From Alkalilacustris brevis (GTDB lineage Bacteria; Pseudomonadota; Alphaproteobacteria; Rhodobacterales; Rhodobacteraceae), in contig NZ_QNVJ01000094.1 in the NCBI RefSeq assembly GCF_003350345.1, positions 1-39,675 of the forward strand: 39,675 nt of DNA, written 5' to 3'. The notes below the pieces were generated by a model that worked only from the letters and a program-made list of their open reading frames with translations, was not told the DNA's origin and searched no databases. Position numbers and translations under genes: made by a program. Shown piece by piece: positions 9,408 through 18,243 of this stretch; within the stretch, counting starts at the first letter, position 1; each line of letters opens with the position of its first letter.

Positions 9408-11278
9408 ACGGCGATCTCTCCGCGCGAAGTCTTTCGGATATGGAGCAATATCACTGTTAGCGCCGCCGGCGTCATCCCTTCGATCCGGCCGGCCTGCCCG
9501 ATCGTTGCAGGGCGCACACGCTCGAGCTTGTCCTGAAGCTCATTTGAAAGCCCGCTCAGCCCCTTGAAGCTAAGCGTTTCAGGAATTCCGATTGCTTCGT
9601 CACGCTTGAGCGCCGCTATCTCGCCGCGTTGCCGGTCGATATAATGCGCATAGATTGCCTCACGCTGAAGCTGCCGGGAAGTCTCAGCGGGCAGGCGGCC
9701 GGCCTGTGGAATCAGCTTTGAGACAACAGTCATTTCAATGCCTGGAAGGGCAAGCAGATCGAGCCCGCTTCGGCGCCTGCCATCTTGATTCACCTTGATC
9801 CCCTGTGCGGCGAGTTGTTGAGGGGTAAACGATGCCCCGCCCAACAGGCCGCGGGCGCCTTCAAGCTTCTCCAGCTTGTTCTCAAAGGCGCATCTGCGCG
9901 CCTCCCCGACGCACCCGCACGCAATCCCCATCGGCGTGAGGCGTTGATCGGCATTGTCGGCCCGGAGGTGCAGGCGGTATTCAGCCCGAGAAGTGAACAT
10001 CCGATACGGCTCCGTCACACCGCGGGTAACAAGGTCATCGATCATCACCCCAATATACGAATTGGAGCGATCAAAGGCGATCGGGCAAGCCACGCCAGCC
10101 TTTTGCGCAGCCGACAACCCCGCCACAACCCCCTGTGCAGCCGCCTCTTCATAGCCGGTTGTTCCATTGATCTGCCCAGCCAGAAAAAGCCCCGGCGCTG
10201 CACGCAATTCCAGCCCTGCGGTCAACGCCCTGGGATCAATGTAGTCATACTCGATCGCATACCCCGGCTGAAGAATCCGCGCGCCTTCGAGGCCGGTGAT
10301 CGAATGTACCAGTCGCTCCTGAACGTCCAGAGGAAGCGAGGTGGAAATTCCGTTCGGATATACGGCGTTATCTTCGAGGCCCTCGGGCTCGAGGAAAATC
10401 TGGTGGGACTCCTTCTCGGCGAATCGCACAACCTTGTCTTCGACAGAGGGGCAGTATCTTGGGCCTACACCAGTAATCCCGCCTCCGTACATCGCGGAAA
10501 CATGCAGATTTTCGCGAATTATATCATGAGTCCGCGCGTTTGTGTGCGTGATCCCACAGGACACTTGCCGCACGGCAGGCGCCCCCGAGAGAAACGAAAG
10601 CATCTCCGGGTGCTCATCTCCTGGCTGCGATTCCAGCGCGTTCCAGTCAATCGTCCGGCCATCCAGACGGGGTGGAGTGCCGGTTTTCAGCCGGCCCATC
10701 GGTAGCGAGAGGTCATCGAGCCGCTGTGCAAGCCGTTCGGATGGCCGCTCTCCCATCCGTCCACCCTTACGCCGCTCCCGGCCAATATGAATTTCGCCCC
10801 GCAGAAATGTGCCTGTCGTCAGCACGACCGCAGCGGCAGAAAGGCGTACACCAGAAGCCAGGTTGACGCCCTTCACAGCCGCGCCTTGCATCCAGAGATC
10901 GGAAACCTCGCCCTCGATCACCGATAGCCTCGGCGTTGCTGCAATCTCCTCCTGCATTGCCCTGCGATAAAGCGCGCGATCGATCTGCGCGCGCGGGCCC
11001 TGCACCGCCGGCCCTTTTCGCCGGTTGAGAAGCCGATACTGAATTCCGGCGCGATCGGCGATCCGGCCCATCAGTCCGTCCAGCGCATCGATTTCGCGAA
11101 TCAGGTGCCCCTTGCCCAATCCACCCATCGCCGGATTACAGGACATGACACCAATACCATCCGCGCGCAGCGTAACCAACGCAACCGAAACACCAAGGCG
11201 CGCGGCCACATGGGCGGCTTCAACCCCGGCATGGCCGCCCCCGACAACGATCACGTCAAAATGTTTCACGTGAAACAC
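9404..11278 (-). CDS. mnmG: tRNA uridine-34 5-carboxymethylaminomethyl modification enzyme MnmG (GidA)
   Basis: MnmG is the FAD- and NADH-dependent partner of MnmE. Together they install the cmnm5/nm5 group on U34 of tRNAs reading NNA/NNG codons. The 624-aa length is typical. The N-terminal dinucleotide fold GGGHAG sits at residues 13-18. Further conserved blocks are [37 protein letters not shown], and [13 protein letters not shown], with a C-terminal MnmE/tRNA-binding domain. The start used is GTG at 11278, giving [10 protein letters not shown]; this start peptide is written by parS site 2. An alternative GTG at 11269 would drop three residues. It follows mnmE by only 2 nt. Confidence 0.97.
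   Translation of the reverse strand: MFHVKHFDVIVVGGGHAGVEAAHVAARLGVSVALVTLRADGIGVMSCNPAMGGLGKGHLIREIDALDGLMGRIADRAGIQYRLLNRRKGPAVQGPRAQIDRALYRRAMQEEIAATPRLSVIEGEVSDLWMQGAAVKGVNLASGVRLSAAAVVLTTGTFLRGEIHIGRERRKGGRMGERPSERLAQRLDDLSLPMGRLKTGTPPRLDGRTIDWNALESQPGDEHPEMLSFLSGAPAVRQVSCGITHTNARTHDIIRENLHVSAMYGGGITGVGPRYCPSVEDKVVRFAEKESHQIFLEPEGLEDNAVYPNGISTSLPLDVQERLVHSITGLEGARILQPGYAIEYDYIDPRALTAGLELRAAPGLFLAGQINGTTGYEEAAAQGVVAGLSAAQKAGVACPIAFDRSNSYIGVMIDDLVTRGVTEPYRMFTSRAEYRLHLRADNADQRLTPMGIACGCVGEARRCAFENKLEKLEGARGLLGGASFTPQQLAAQGIKVNQDGRRRSGLDLLALPGIEMTVVSKLIPQAGRLPAETSRQLQREAIYAHYIDRQRGEIAALKRDEAIGIPETLSFKGLSGLSNELQDKLERVRPATIGQAGRIEGMTPAALTVILLHIRKTSRGEIAV
11262..11277. promoter_or_regulatory. 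parS centromere site 2 (perfect), across the mnmG start
   Basis: A second exact TGTTTCACGTGAAACA lies immediately after the first base of the mnmG GTG start, so the site supplies the start of the protein (FHVKH). It is 1.9 kb from parS site 1 and about 3.3 kb from the perfect DnaA box. ParB loading here would cover the mnmE-mnmG junction; any effect on transcription is inference. Confidence 0.95.
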
Positions 11279-11280
11279 CC

Positions 11281-12588
11281 TTACTTTCCAATACAGAAGC
11301 TGGAGAAGATTTCATCCAACACATGCTCCACATCAACGCGCCCAACCAGAACATCCAGGCTATGAAGCGCCCCGCGCAACTCTTCCGCTGCCAGATCCGC
11401 CCGAGCCTGTCCGAAAGCAAGCTCACGGCGCGCATCCTCAAGGTACTTCACTGCCCGCTCCACAGCAATGCGCTGCCGCGCCCGAATGACCGCCGAGGCA
11501 CCCGTAACCCGTTTTTCAAGCCGCGCGCGGATCGCCTCGATCAGCGCGTCCACCCCTTCCCCCGTCACGGCCGATATACTCATGCCCGGCCTTTCCGCAA
11601 GGTCGCCTTTGCCAAAAACAACAAGATCATCTGCCTGCGGATGTACCGCCATAATTTCTTCAACATGCTCGGAAACAAGGAAAATTCGCATATCTGCCGC
11701 GCGCGCCCTCTCCACCGCGCGCGACACGCCCACCTGCTCCACCGCATCCGTTGTCTCGCGCAGCCCGGCTGTGTCCAGCAATGTCACCGGGATGCCGGAA
11801 ATATCCATGCGCACCTCAATGACATCGCGCGTGGTTCCCGCGATTTCCGAGGTGATCGCGGCTTCGCGGCCTGCAAGCAGATTCAAGAGCGTCGACTTCC
11901 CGATATTCGGCGGGCCGATTATCGCCACTTCGAACCCCTCGCGCAGCCGTTCCGATGCCTTCGCCCCGGCAATCTGCGCTCGCAGCTCCGGCAGCACCGA
12001 TGCAATCAACCCCTGAACCTCGGGCATCACATCTGAGGGGACGTCCTCATCAGCAAAGTCTATCGTGGCCTCAAGCAGCGCAAGCGCCCGCACGAGGCTC
12101 CCCCGCCAGCCCTCCACCATCTTTCCGATCGCCCCGGTGAGCACGCGATACGCCTGTTTTCGTTGCGCTTCGGTCTCCGCCTCGATCAGGTCTGACAGAC
12201 CTTCGACCTCGGCAAGATCAAGGCAGTCATTCTCCAGCGCGCGGCGGGTGAACTCCCCTGCTTGAGCGGGCCGTAACCCCGCGATCCCGCCCAGCTCGTC
12301 CAACACAGCGTCGATCACCGCAAGGCTGCCATGGAGATGCAACTCCCCGATGTCTTCACCAGTAAAGCTCGCCCCCGCCTCGAACAGCAGAACAAGCCCC
12401 TGATCCAGCGGCTCTCCAGCGACATTGCGCAAGGTTCGCAGTGATGCGTGCCGGGCCGCGGGCAAAGGGCCGCACAATGCCTCCACCGTCGTCCAGGCCC
12501 GCGGCCCGGAAAGGCGGATAACCGCGACACCCGATTTTCCGCGGGTTGTCGTCAGGGCAAAGATGGTATCCGCCCCGCCTCCGGTCAT
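11281..12588 (-). CDS. mnmE: tRNA modification GTPase MnmE (TrmE)
   Basis: MnmE is the GTPase and folate-dependent partner of MnmG in U34 modification. The 435-aa protein has an N-terminal tetrahydrofolate-binding domain (about 1-120), a helical domain, an inserted Ras-like G domain, and the invariant C-terminal FCIGK that supplies the catalytic Cys. In the G domain, G1 is GPPNIGKST (225-233), G2 lies in EIAGTTRD, and G3 is DTAG (272-275). G4, normally NKxD, reads GKGD at 326-329, so the guanine-specifying Asn is a Gly here. The gene lies 3 nt after rho and 2 nt before mnmG on the same strand. Confidence 0.96.
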   Translation of the reverse strand: MTGGGADTIFALTTTRGKSGVAVIRLSGPRAWTTVEALCGPLPAARHASLRTLRNVAGEPLDQGLVLLFEAGASFTGEDIGELHLHGSLAVIDAVLDELGGIAGLRPAQAGEFTRRALENDCLDLAEVEGLSDLIEAETEAQRKQAYRVLTGAIGKMVEGWRGSLVRALALLEATIDFADEDVPSDVMPEVQGLIASVLPELRAQIAGAKASERLREGFEVAIIGPPNIGKSTLLNLLAGREAAITSEIAGTTRDVIEVRMDISGIPVTLLDTAGLRETTDAVEQVGVSRAVERARAADMRIFLVSEHVEEIMAVHPQADDLVVFGKGDLAERPGMSISAVTGEGVDALIEAIRARLEKRVTGASAVIRARQRIAVERAVKYLEDARRELAFGQARADLAAEELRGALHSLDVLVGRVDVEHVLDEIFSSFCIGK

Positions 12589-12591
12589 GAT

Positions 12592-13863
12592 TCAGGTATT
12601 CATCGAATCGAAGAACTCGGCATTGGTCTTCGTCTGCTTCAACTTCGAGATCAGGAACTCGATCGCATCGGTCGTGCCCATCGGGTTCAGGATGCGCCGC
12701 AGAACGAAGGTCTTTTGCAGATCGGCCTTGTCGATCAGCAACTCCTCCTTGCGCGTGCCCGACTTCAGGATGTCCATCGCCGGGAAGACGCGCTTGTCGG
12801 CCACCTTCCGGTCCAGCACGAGCTCGCTGTTGCCGGTGCCTTTGAATTCCTCGAAAATCACTTCGTCCATCCGGCTGCCGGTATCGATCAGCGCCGTGGC
12901 GATGATGGTCAGCGATCCGCCTTCCTCGATATTCCGCGCCGCGCCGAAAAACCGTTTCGGCCGCTGCAGCGCATTGGCATCGACACCCCCGGTCAGCACC
13001 TTGCCCGACGATGGAACAACTGTGTTGAACGCCCGCCCCAAACGGGTGATCGAATCAAGCAAGATCACCACGTCACGCTTGTGTTCGACCAGGCGCTTGG
13101 CCTTTTCGATCACCATCTCGGCCACTGCCACATGACGGGTCGCCGGCTCGTCGAAGGTCGAGGAAACAACCTCGCCCTTCACGCTGCGCTGCATGTCCGT
13201 CACTTCCTCGGGCCGCTCGTCGATCAGCAGAACGATCAGATAGCATTCCGGATGATTGTTCTCGATCGAGTGGGCAATGTTCTGCAACAGAACGGTTTTC
13301 CCTGTCCGCGGCGGTGCAACGATCAGCGCCCGCTGCCCCTTGCCCAACGGCGCCACGATATCGATAATCCGGCCCGATTTGTCCTTCTTCGTCGGATCAT
13401 CGGTTTCCATGTGAAAGCGTTCATCGGGATAAAGCGGTGTCAGGTTATCGAAATGCACCTTGTGACGCACCCGCTCGGGATCATCGAAGTTGATCCTCGT
13501 CGCCCGCACCAGCGAGAAATACCTCTCGTTCTCGCCTGGCGCCTGAATGACCCCCTCGATCGTGTCGCCCGTGCGCAGCGAAAACCGCCGGATCATATCC
13601 GACGAAACATAAATGTCATCCGGGCCGGGCAAGTAGTTGGCTTCAGGTGAACGCAGGAAGCCGAACCCGTCCTGCAACACCTCGATCACCCCGTCGCCGG
13701 AAATCTCCCAGCCATCCTCGGCACGTTCCTTGAGGATCGAGAACATCATCTCGCCCTTGCGCATCGAAGGGGCGTTCTCGATCTCCAGATCCTCCGCCAT
13801 GGCGAGAAGTTCTGCGGGGCTGTGCCTTTTGAGATCCGAAAGATTGAGGCGTTCGCTGGTCAT
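12592..13863 (-). CDS. rho: Transcription termination factor Rho
   Basis: Rho is the hexameric RNA-dependent ATPase/helicase that terminates transcription. The 423-aa protein has an N-terminal helix bundle ([13 protein letters not shown]), the primary RNA-binding cold-shock domain with [23 protein letters not shown] (about 65-90), the P-loop APPRTGKT at 183-190, and the Q-loop/R-loop region around [22 protein letters not shown] lies about 6 nt before the ATG. The 146-bp gap to hemJ forms the upstream region; I do not recognise a promoter in it. rho-mnmE-mnmG form a tight minus-strand cluster. Confidence 0.98.
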   Translation of the reverse strand: MTSERLNLSDLKRHSPAELLAMAEDLEIENAPSMRKGEMMFSILKERAEDGWEISGDGVIEVLQDGFGFLRSPEANYLPGPDDIYVSSDMIRRFSLRTGDTIEGVIQAPGENERYFSLVRATRINFDDPERVRHKVHFDNLTPLYPDERFHMETDDPTKKDKSGRIIDIVAPLGKGQRALIVAPPRTGKTVLLQNIAHSIENNHPECYLIVLLIDERPEEVTDMQRSVKGEVVSSTFDEPATRHVAVAEMVIEKAKRLVEHKRDVVILLDSITRLGRAFNTVVPSSGKVLTGGVDANALQRPKRFFGAARNIEEGGSLTIIATALIDTGSRMDEVIFEEFKGTGNSELVLDRKVADKRVFPAMDILKSGTRKEELLIDKADLQKTFVLRRILNPMGTTDAIEFLISKLKQTKTNAEFFDSMNT

Positions 13864-14009
13864 TTCTGGTCCTGCCTGGACGAAACGGAGCCACGAGCCA
13901 GAAGCAATGCTCCGAATGCAACTATCGGGAAAACACCATGCCGGACGGCTGGTTCGCGCTTCGCCTACACGCTCGCCATCGCCGAGTCAACCTGGGCATG
14001 CCCAACCCC

Positions 14010-14456
14010 TTACGGCTTCACGATCACCGAGATCACGATCACCAGCATCAACACCGTCGGCACTTCGTTCATCATCCGATAGCGCCGGCCACTCAACAGG
14101 TTGCGCCCCTGCAGAAAATCACGCCTGCGTGCCGCCAGCCACATATGGAACCAGCTCATCGCGATTATACCGGCCAGTTTTGTCCAGGGCCAGATCTGGC
14201 CCCAGTCGATCACGCCAGGAACCGACGCAAGCAGCAAGCCCGACAGCCAGACCGCGATCATCGCCGGATTCATGATCACCCGAAGCAGCTTTTCCTCCAT
14301 GGTCTGGAAAAGGCCATCCGCCGCTTCGCCGGTTTTCACACGTTCACTGTGATAAACGAACAGCCTGGGCAGGTAGAACAGCCCCGCCATCCAGGCGATC
14401 ACCGACATGACATGAAATGCCTTGATCCATAGGTAATAGGCGGCAAGCCAACCCAT
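14010..14456 (-). CDS. hemJ: Protoporphyrinogen IX oxidase HemJ
   Basis: HemJ is the membrane protoporphyrinogen oxidase that many alphaproteobacteria use in place of HemG or HemY. The 148-aa protein has four hydrophobic segments. The conserved His is at residue 15 (KAFHVMSVIAWMAGLFYLPRL), and the EEKLLRVIMNPAM block follows the first loop. I use the ATG at 14456 because GAGG lies 8 nt upstream; the frame is also open from a GTG at 14465, which has no usable ribosome site. It is the last gene on the left side of the candidate origin. Confidence 0.92.
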   Translation of the reverse strand: MGWLAAYYLWIKAFHVMSVIAWMAGLFYLPRLFVYHSERVKTGEAADGLFQTMEEKLLRVIMNPAMIAVWLSGLLLASVPGVIDWGQIWPWTKLAGIIAMSWFHMWLAARRRDFLQGRNLLSGRRYRMMNEVPTVLMLVIVISVIVKP

Positions 14457-14486
14457 CTTTGTCACCTCACTGCGATCCCTTCACCC

Positions 14487-14509
14487 TAAATAAAGAAAAA
14501 AGAAAATAA
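14487..14509. other. AT-rich tract, possible DNA-unwinding element
   Basis: This run of 23 bp is composed of A/T except for two G residues, in a chromosome that is otherwise strongly GC-rich. It lies about 60 bp left of the perfect DnaA box. That arrangement fits an unwinding element, but AT-rich promoter DNA for hemJ is an alternative. Confidence 0.55.
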
Positions 14510-14567
14510 GGGAATGATGATGATGTAGGGGATGGGGATAATGTTGATTACTGGTTCATCCTCAGCC

Positions 14568-14576
14568 TTATCCACA
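14568..14576 (+). promoter_or_regulatory. DnaA box (perfect TTATCCACA)
   Basis: The 9-mer TTATCCACA matches the high-affinity DnaA box exactly. It lies between the AT-rich tract and the weaker boxes of the hemJ-maf intergenic region. Confidence 0.8.
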
Positions 14577-14833
14577 GCGACGGGTCTGGCAGGAATGCTC
14601 TAGAATCCCGGAAGATACATAAAAATACTGTGTTATTACCGTAAGTTGAATGAGGTCTCAGCATTTCTTCGCTCCCCCAAGCACCAGCCTTCGCCATGTT
14701 TGCCACAGCCTGCATTCTACCTTTGTCCACTGTGCATGACTGCCCCCGTGGTCTTGCATTGCCGGGCCTGTTATCCCACCACTTCGGCGGGCGCCTGTTT
14801 GCCCCCCGGCTTCCGGGCGATTCCTCCCGTTGC

Positions 14834-14842
14834 TTGTCCACA
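14834..14842 (+). promoter_or_regulatory. DnaA box (TTGTCCACA) next to the maf ribosome binding site
   Basis: TTGTCCACA differs from the DnaA box consensus at one position. It ends at the first base of the AGGA that serves maf, 11 nt before the ATG. DnaA bound here could both contribute to the origin and affect maf expression; the second point is inference. Confidence 0.6.
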
Positions 14843-14853
14843 GGATGGTGAAC

Positions 14854-15453
14854 ATGTCTGCACGGCTCGTTCTTGCTTCCTCCTCCCGCACCCGGGCTGA
14901 CATGCTCACGCGGGCCGGGCTTGAGTTCAGCGCCCGCCCCGCCCGGATTGACGAGGAGAATCTCCGCGCGGCTCTCCTGGAAGAAGGCGCAAACGCGCGC
15001 AGCCTCGCCGATGTGCTGGCCGAGCAGAAGGCCTGCAAGGTCTCGGCCCGCTGCGCCGGTGCGCTGGTGATCGGCAGCGATCAGATTCTCGAGGCTGATG
15101 GGCGTATCCTCAACAAACCGGAAAGCCGCGAGGCCGCGCAGGCGCAGCTTGAGGCCTTGCGCGGGGGCACGCACAGTCTGATTTCCGCCGTCGTTCTGGC
15201 GCGCGACGGGCGCCCCGTCTGGCGCAGCATGGACGAGGCACACCTGACCATGCGTGATTTTTCCGACAGCTATTTGCAGGATTACCTTGCCCGCAACTGG
15301 CCCGGCTTGCGTGACAGCGTCGGTGGCTACAAGATCGAGGAAGAAGGCCCGCGCCTGTTTTCCAGGATCGAAGGGTCATATTTCACCATACTCGGGCTGC
15401 CGTTGCTCGATCTGCTCAACCAGCTTGCCGTGATGAACGAGATAGCCGCATGA
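14854..15453 (+). CDS. maf: Maf-family nucleotide pyrophosphatase
   Basis: Maf proteins hydrolyse modified or canonical nucleoside triphosphates to monophosphates and are linked to septum or nucleotide housekeeping. The 199-aa protein starts MSARLVLASSSRTRADML, the typical SxSxxR nucleotide-binding N-terminus. It continues with VIGSDQILEADG, NKPESREAAQAQL, and GGYKIEEEGPRLFSRIEGSYFTILGLPL. Upstream in-frame ATG codons at 14830 and 14845 exist, but AGGA 8 nt before 14854 and family length favour this start. It overlaps aroE as ATGA. The exact substrate subgroup cannot be set from the sequence alone. Confidence 0.94.
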   Translation: MSARLVLASSSRTRADMLTRAGLEFSARPARIDEENLRAALLEEGANARSLADVLAEQKACKVSARCAGALVIGSDQILEADGRILNKPESREAAQAQLEALRGGTHSLISAVVLARDGRPVWRSMDEAHLTMRDFSDSYLQDYLARNWPGLRDSVGGYKIEEEGPRLFSRIEGSYFTILGLPLLDLLNQLAVMNEIAA

Positions 15454-16289
15454 CAACACACGCTCACATACCCCTTGCCGGCGTGATCGGCGCTCCGATC
15501 GCGCACAGCAAATCACCGAGGCTGCACGGGCACTGGCTGGCCCGTTACGGCATTGCAGGCTACTACATCCCTCTCGAAGTCGCGCAAAATGATATTGCCG
15601 AAGTCATCCACCTGTTGCCGCGCATGGGATTTGTCGGGGTAAATGTGACCATCCCGCACAAGGAAACCGTGCTCAGGTTGGCCGACAGCGTCACCGATCG
15701 TGCCGCCCTCATCGGCGCGGCAAACACCTTGACCTATGCCAAGGATGGCAAGATTCACGCTGATAATACAGATGGCTACGGATTTATCGCCAATCTGCGG
15801 CAACACGTCCCCTCCTGGCGCCCGGCAGATGGCCCCGCGGCTGTTCTGGGTGCCGGCGGCGCGGCGCGCGCCGTTGTGTCAGCCCTTCTCGAGGCCGGGG
15901 CGCCCGAGATCCGCATCGCCAATCGTACCCGCGCGCGCAGCGAGGCGCTGCGCACCGAGTTCGGCGCCAGGGTCATCGTGTATGACTGGGTGCAGGCGGG
16001 AAACATGCTCGAGGATGCGCTCACCGTGGTCAATACCACGGCGCTTGGCATGACGGGCAAGCCTGACCTGCGGGTGCCGCTTGACGGGTTGAACCCCCGC
16101 GCAGTGGTCAACGACCTGGTTTACGCCCCACTTCAGACACAGTTTCTGAAAAATGCCGCTGCGCTGGGCTGCATTACCGTGGACGGGCTGGGGATGCTGC
16201 TGCACCAGGCGGCGCCGGGGTTCGAGCGCTGGTTCGGCACCCGGCCCGAAGTGGATGATGCAGCGCGTGCCGCGGTGCTCGATCCATGA
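15450..16289 (+). CDS. aroE: Shikimate dehydrogenase AroE
   Basis: AroE reduces 3-dehydroshikimate to shikimate with NADPH in aromatic amino acid synthesis. The 279-aa protein has the substrate-binding SKSPRLHG (20-27), NVTIPHKE with catalytic Lys71, and DNTDGYGF with Asp108 completing the Lys/Asp pair. The NADP-binding loop GAGGAARAV and the NRTRAR segment that recognises the 2'-phosphate follow. Both ends overlap neighbours by ATGA (maf before, coaE after), so the four-gene set is translated in a coupled way. Confidence 0.97.
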   Translation: MTTHAHIPLAGVIGAPIAHSKSPRLHGHWLARYGIAGYYIPLEVAQNDIAEVIHLLPRMGFVGVNVTIPHKETVLRLADSVTDRAALIGAANTLTYAKDGKIHADNTDGYGFIANLRQHVPSWRPADGPAAVLGAGGAARAVVSALLEAGAPEIRIANRTRARSEALRTEFGARVIVYDWVQAGNMLEDALTVVNTTALGMTGKPDLRVPLDGLNPRAVVNDLVYAPLQTQFLKNAAALGCITVDGLGMLLHQAAPGFERWFGTRPEVDDAARAAVLDP

Positions 16290-16891
16290 GCAGACCCTTC
16301 ATTCTGGGCCTCACCGGCTCGATCGGCATGGGCAAGACAACCACGGCGCAGATGTTCCGTGAGGCCGGCCTGCCAGTCTGGGATGCGGATGCCACGGTGC
16401 ACCGGCTTTATTCCGCCGGTGCCGAGGGCACGCGCGCTATCGCAAAGCTCTGCCCGCAGGCCGTCGGGCCGGAAGGTGTGGACCGTGCCGTGCTCAAGGC
16501 CGCGATCGCCGCCGAGCCAGAGCTTCTGCGCAAGGTGGAGGCGGCGATTCACCCGCTTGTGGCCGCCGATCGTGCGGCGTTCATTGCCCGCGCCGCGTCT
16601 GAGGGGCATGATATCATTGTGCTCGATGTGCCGCTGCTTTTTGAAACCGGGCTCGATGCTCAGGCCGATGCCGCGGTTGTGGTCAGCGCCCCGCCCGAGG
16701 TTCAGCGCGAACGTGTTCTGGCCCGCCCGGGCATGACCGCGCAGGCCTTCGAGCAGCTTCTCGCGCGGCAGATGCCCGATGCCGAGAAACGCGCGCGCGC
16801 TACCCATGTGATCGAGACCCGTGATATGGAAAGCACGCGCGCCGCCGTGCGCGCCGTGATTGCCCGGATCAGGAGCCAGAGAGATGCGTGA
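16286..16891 (+). CDS. coaE: Dephospho-CoA kinase CoaE
   Basis: CoaE phosphorylates dephospho-CoA, the last step of coenzyme A synthesis. The 201-aa protein has the P-loop GSIGMGKT at 11-18, the DADATVHRLY motif, IHPLV, and the LDVPLLFETGLD segment, followed by a lid with ERVLARPGMTAQAFEQLLARQM. The start overlaps aroE as ATGA and the end overlaps dnaQ by 8 nt. Confidence 0.96.
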   Translation: MSRPFILGLTGSIGMGKTTTAQMFREAGLPVWDADATVHRLYSAGAEGTRAIAKLCPQAVGPEGVDRAVLKAAIAAEPELLRKVEAAIHPLVAADRAAFIARAASEGHDIIVLDVPLLFETGLDAQADAAVVVSAPPEVQRERVLARPGMTAQAFEQLLARQMPDAEKRARATHVIETRDMESTRAAVRAVIARIRSQRDA

Positions 16892-17588
16892 AATCGTGCT
16901 CGATACCGAAACCACGGGTTTCGAGCCCGAGGAAGGCCACCGCATTGTCGAGATCGGCGCGGTCGAACTGTTCAACCACCTGCCCACGGGGCAGTATTTT
17001 CACCAGTATATCAACCCCGAACGCACCGTGCCGAAAGAGGCGTTTCAGGTCCACGGCCTGGGCGATGACTTTCTGGCCGACAAACCGGTCTTCGCGGCCA
17101 TCGCCGATGCCTTTCTCGAATTTGTCGGCGGCGCGCGGCTGGTCATCCACAATGCAGCTTTCGACATGCGCTTTCTCAACGCCGAATTGCGCTGGTGCGC
17201 CCGTCCGCTGCTGCCCGAGAACCAGGCCTTCGACACCCTTACCCTGGCGCGGCGCAAGTTTCCCGGCTCGCCCGCGTCGCTCGATGCGCTGTGCCGCCGT
17301 TTCGGGATCGACAATTCCGCGCGCGAAAAGCACGGCGCGTTGCTCGATTCGGAAATTCTGGCCGAGGTTTATCTCGAACTGATCGGCGGCCGGCAGCCTG
17401 ATTTTGCACTTGGCGCGGCGGGCCAGCCGGAGGTCGGCGGCGGCCGAGCGGATGCGGCGGGGCAAGGCTGGCGCCCGCGCCCGCGCCCCGTCCCCCTGCC
17501 CCCGCGCCTGACCGGGGAAGAGGCCACAGCCCATGCCGAATTCGTGGCCGGGCTGGGGGAGGATGCCTTGTGGAAGAAATTCAGCTGA
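16884..17588 (+). CDS. dnaQ: DNA polymerase III epsilon subunit (3'-5' proofreading exonuclease)
   Basis: DnaQ proofreads for the replicative polymerase. The 234-aa protein carries the DEDDh exonuclease residues: Asp7 and Glu9 in DTETTG, Asp94 in HNAAFD, and His150 with Asp155 in HGALLDSEILAEVY. After about residue 175 there is a Gly/Ala/Pro/Arg-rich linker and a short C-terminal segment, where the family binds the beta clamp and the alpha subunit. ATG at 16884 has AGGAG 8 nt upstream and overlaps coaE by 8 nt. It is convergent with secB. Confidence 0.96.
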   Translation: MREIVLDTETTGFEPEEGHRIVEIGAVELFNHLPTGQYFHQYINPERTVPKEAFQVHGLGDDFLADKPVFAAIADAFLEFVGGARLVIHNAAFDMRFLNAELRWCARPLLPENQAFDTLTLARRKFPGSPASLDALCRRFGIDNSAREKHGALLDSEILAEVYLELIGGRQPDFALGAAGQPEVGGGRADAAGQGWRPRPRPVPLPPRLTGEEATAHAEFVAGLGEDALWKKFS

Positions 17589-17594
17589 GGCGGC

Positions 17595-17616
17595 TGCCCG
17601 GCGTTACCGCCGGGCA
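17595..17616. terminator. Hairpin between convergent dnaQ and secB
   Basis: A perfect 9-bp stem (TGCCCGGCG and CGCCGGGCA) with a TTAC loop sits in the 36-bp gap between the two stop codons. There is no U-tract on either side, so it may act as a weak bidirectional terminator or only protect mRNA ends. Confidence 0.6.
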
Positions 17617-17624
17617 GGCATTGC

Positions 17625-18182
17625 TCAGGCGGGTTTGGTTTCGCCATTGCCGCCTTCGGCGCCTTTCTTGAGCGCGGCCTGCCGGGCCAGCTCCTGACGG
17701 TAGAGCGCCATGAAATCGACGTTGTCCAGATTGAGCGGCACATACCCCCCGTCACGCGTGACGTCGCTGACGATGCGGCGCACAAAGGGAAACAGCATCC
17801 GCGGGCATTCGATCAGCAGGAACGGGTGCATCTGCTGTTCGGGCACGCCCTCGATCTTGAAAACCCCGACATATTCCAGCTCGAGCAGGAAGACCGCCTT
17901 GCCATCGGCCTTGTTGTTCGAGGTCACGGTGAACTTGGTCACGACCTCGTATTCGTGCTCGGTCTCGCGCTTGCGGGCATCCAGGCCCACCTGCACCTTG
18001 ATTTCGGGCTGAACGCCCGAGGCCTGCCCGCCGCGCTGGGCAAGCGCATTCTCGAAGGACAGGTCGCGCACATATTGCGACACCACCTGCATTTTTACCT
18101 GGGGCGGTTGTTGGCCCTGCTGGGGCTGCTGGGGTTGTTGCGGGGCTGCGCCCGCTCCGTTGCCGTTGCCGTTTTCGGCCAT
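17625..18182 (-). CDS. secB: Protein-export chaperone SecB
   Basis: SecB keeps preproteins unfolded and passes them to SecA. The 185-aa protein has a low-complexity N-terminal extension (about 1-30) rich in Asn, Gly, Pro and Gln with PQQPQQPQQ repeats, then the SecB core with QYVRDLSFENA, HEYEVVTKFTVT, and PFLLIECPRMLFPFVRRIVSDVTRDGGYVPLNLDNVDF. The ATG at 18182 has AGGAG 6 nt upstream; an upstream ATG at 18203 would add seven residues. Linkage to dnaQ is conserved across alphaproteobacteria. Confidence 0.96.
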   Translation of the reverse strand: MAENGNGNGAGAAPQQPQQPQQGQQPPQVKMQVVSQYVRDLSFENALAQRGGQASGVQPEIKVQVGLDARKRETEHEYEVVTKFTVTSNNKADGKAVFLLELEYVGVFKIEGVPEQQMHPFLLIECPRMLFPFVRRIVSDVTRDGGYVPLNLDNVDFMALYRQELARQAALKKGAEGGNGETKPA

Positions 18183-18243
18183 GTCTTTCTCCTGCACAGA
18201 CATATCAGATCGCCGCGATCTCTAGCAGGTCCGCATGGCGCGC

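Larger units (their letters stand above)
14457..14853. other. Candidate chromosomal replication origin (oriC)
   Basis: This gene-free region of about 400 bp lies between divergently oriented hemJ and maf and is much more AT-rich at its left end than the surrounding coding DNA. It holds an A/T tract (14487-14509), a perfect DnaA box TTATCCACA (14568-14576), TTGTCCACA (14834-14842), two weaker boxes (TTTGCCACA 14699-14707 and TTGTCCACT 14723-14731), and two GANTC sites (GAATC 14603-14607, GATTC 14819-14823). parAB and two parS sites are 3-5 kb away. In alphaproteobacteria the origin is commonly found beside maf-aroE-coaE-dnaQ and rho/mnmE. Function is inferred from these signs, not shown. Confidence 0.75.

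Noticed and set aside
14771-14779. TTATCCCAC as a further DnaA box
   Set aside because: Three of nine positions differ from the consensus, including the conserved CACA end.
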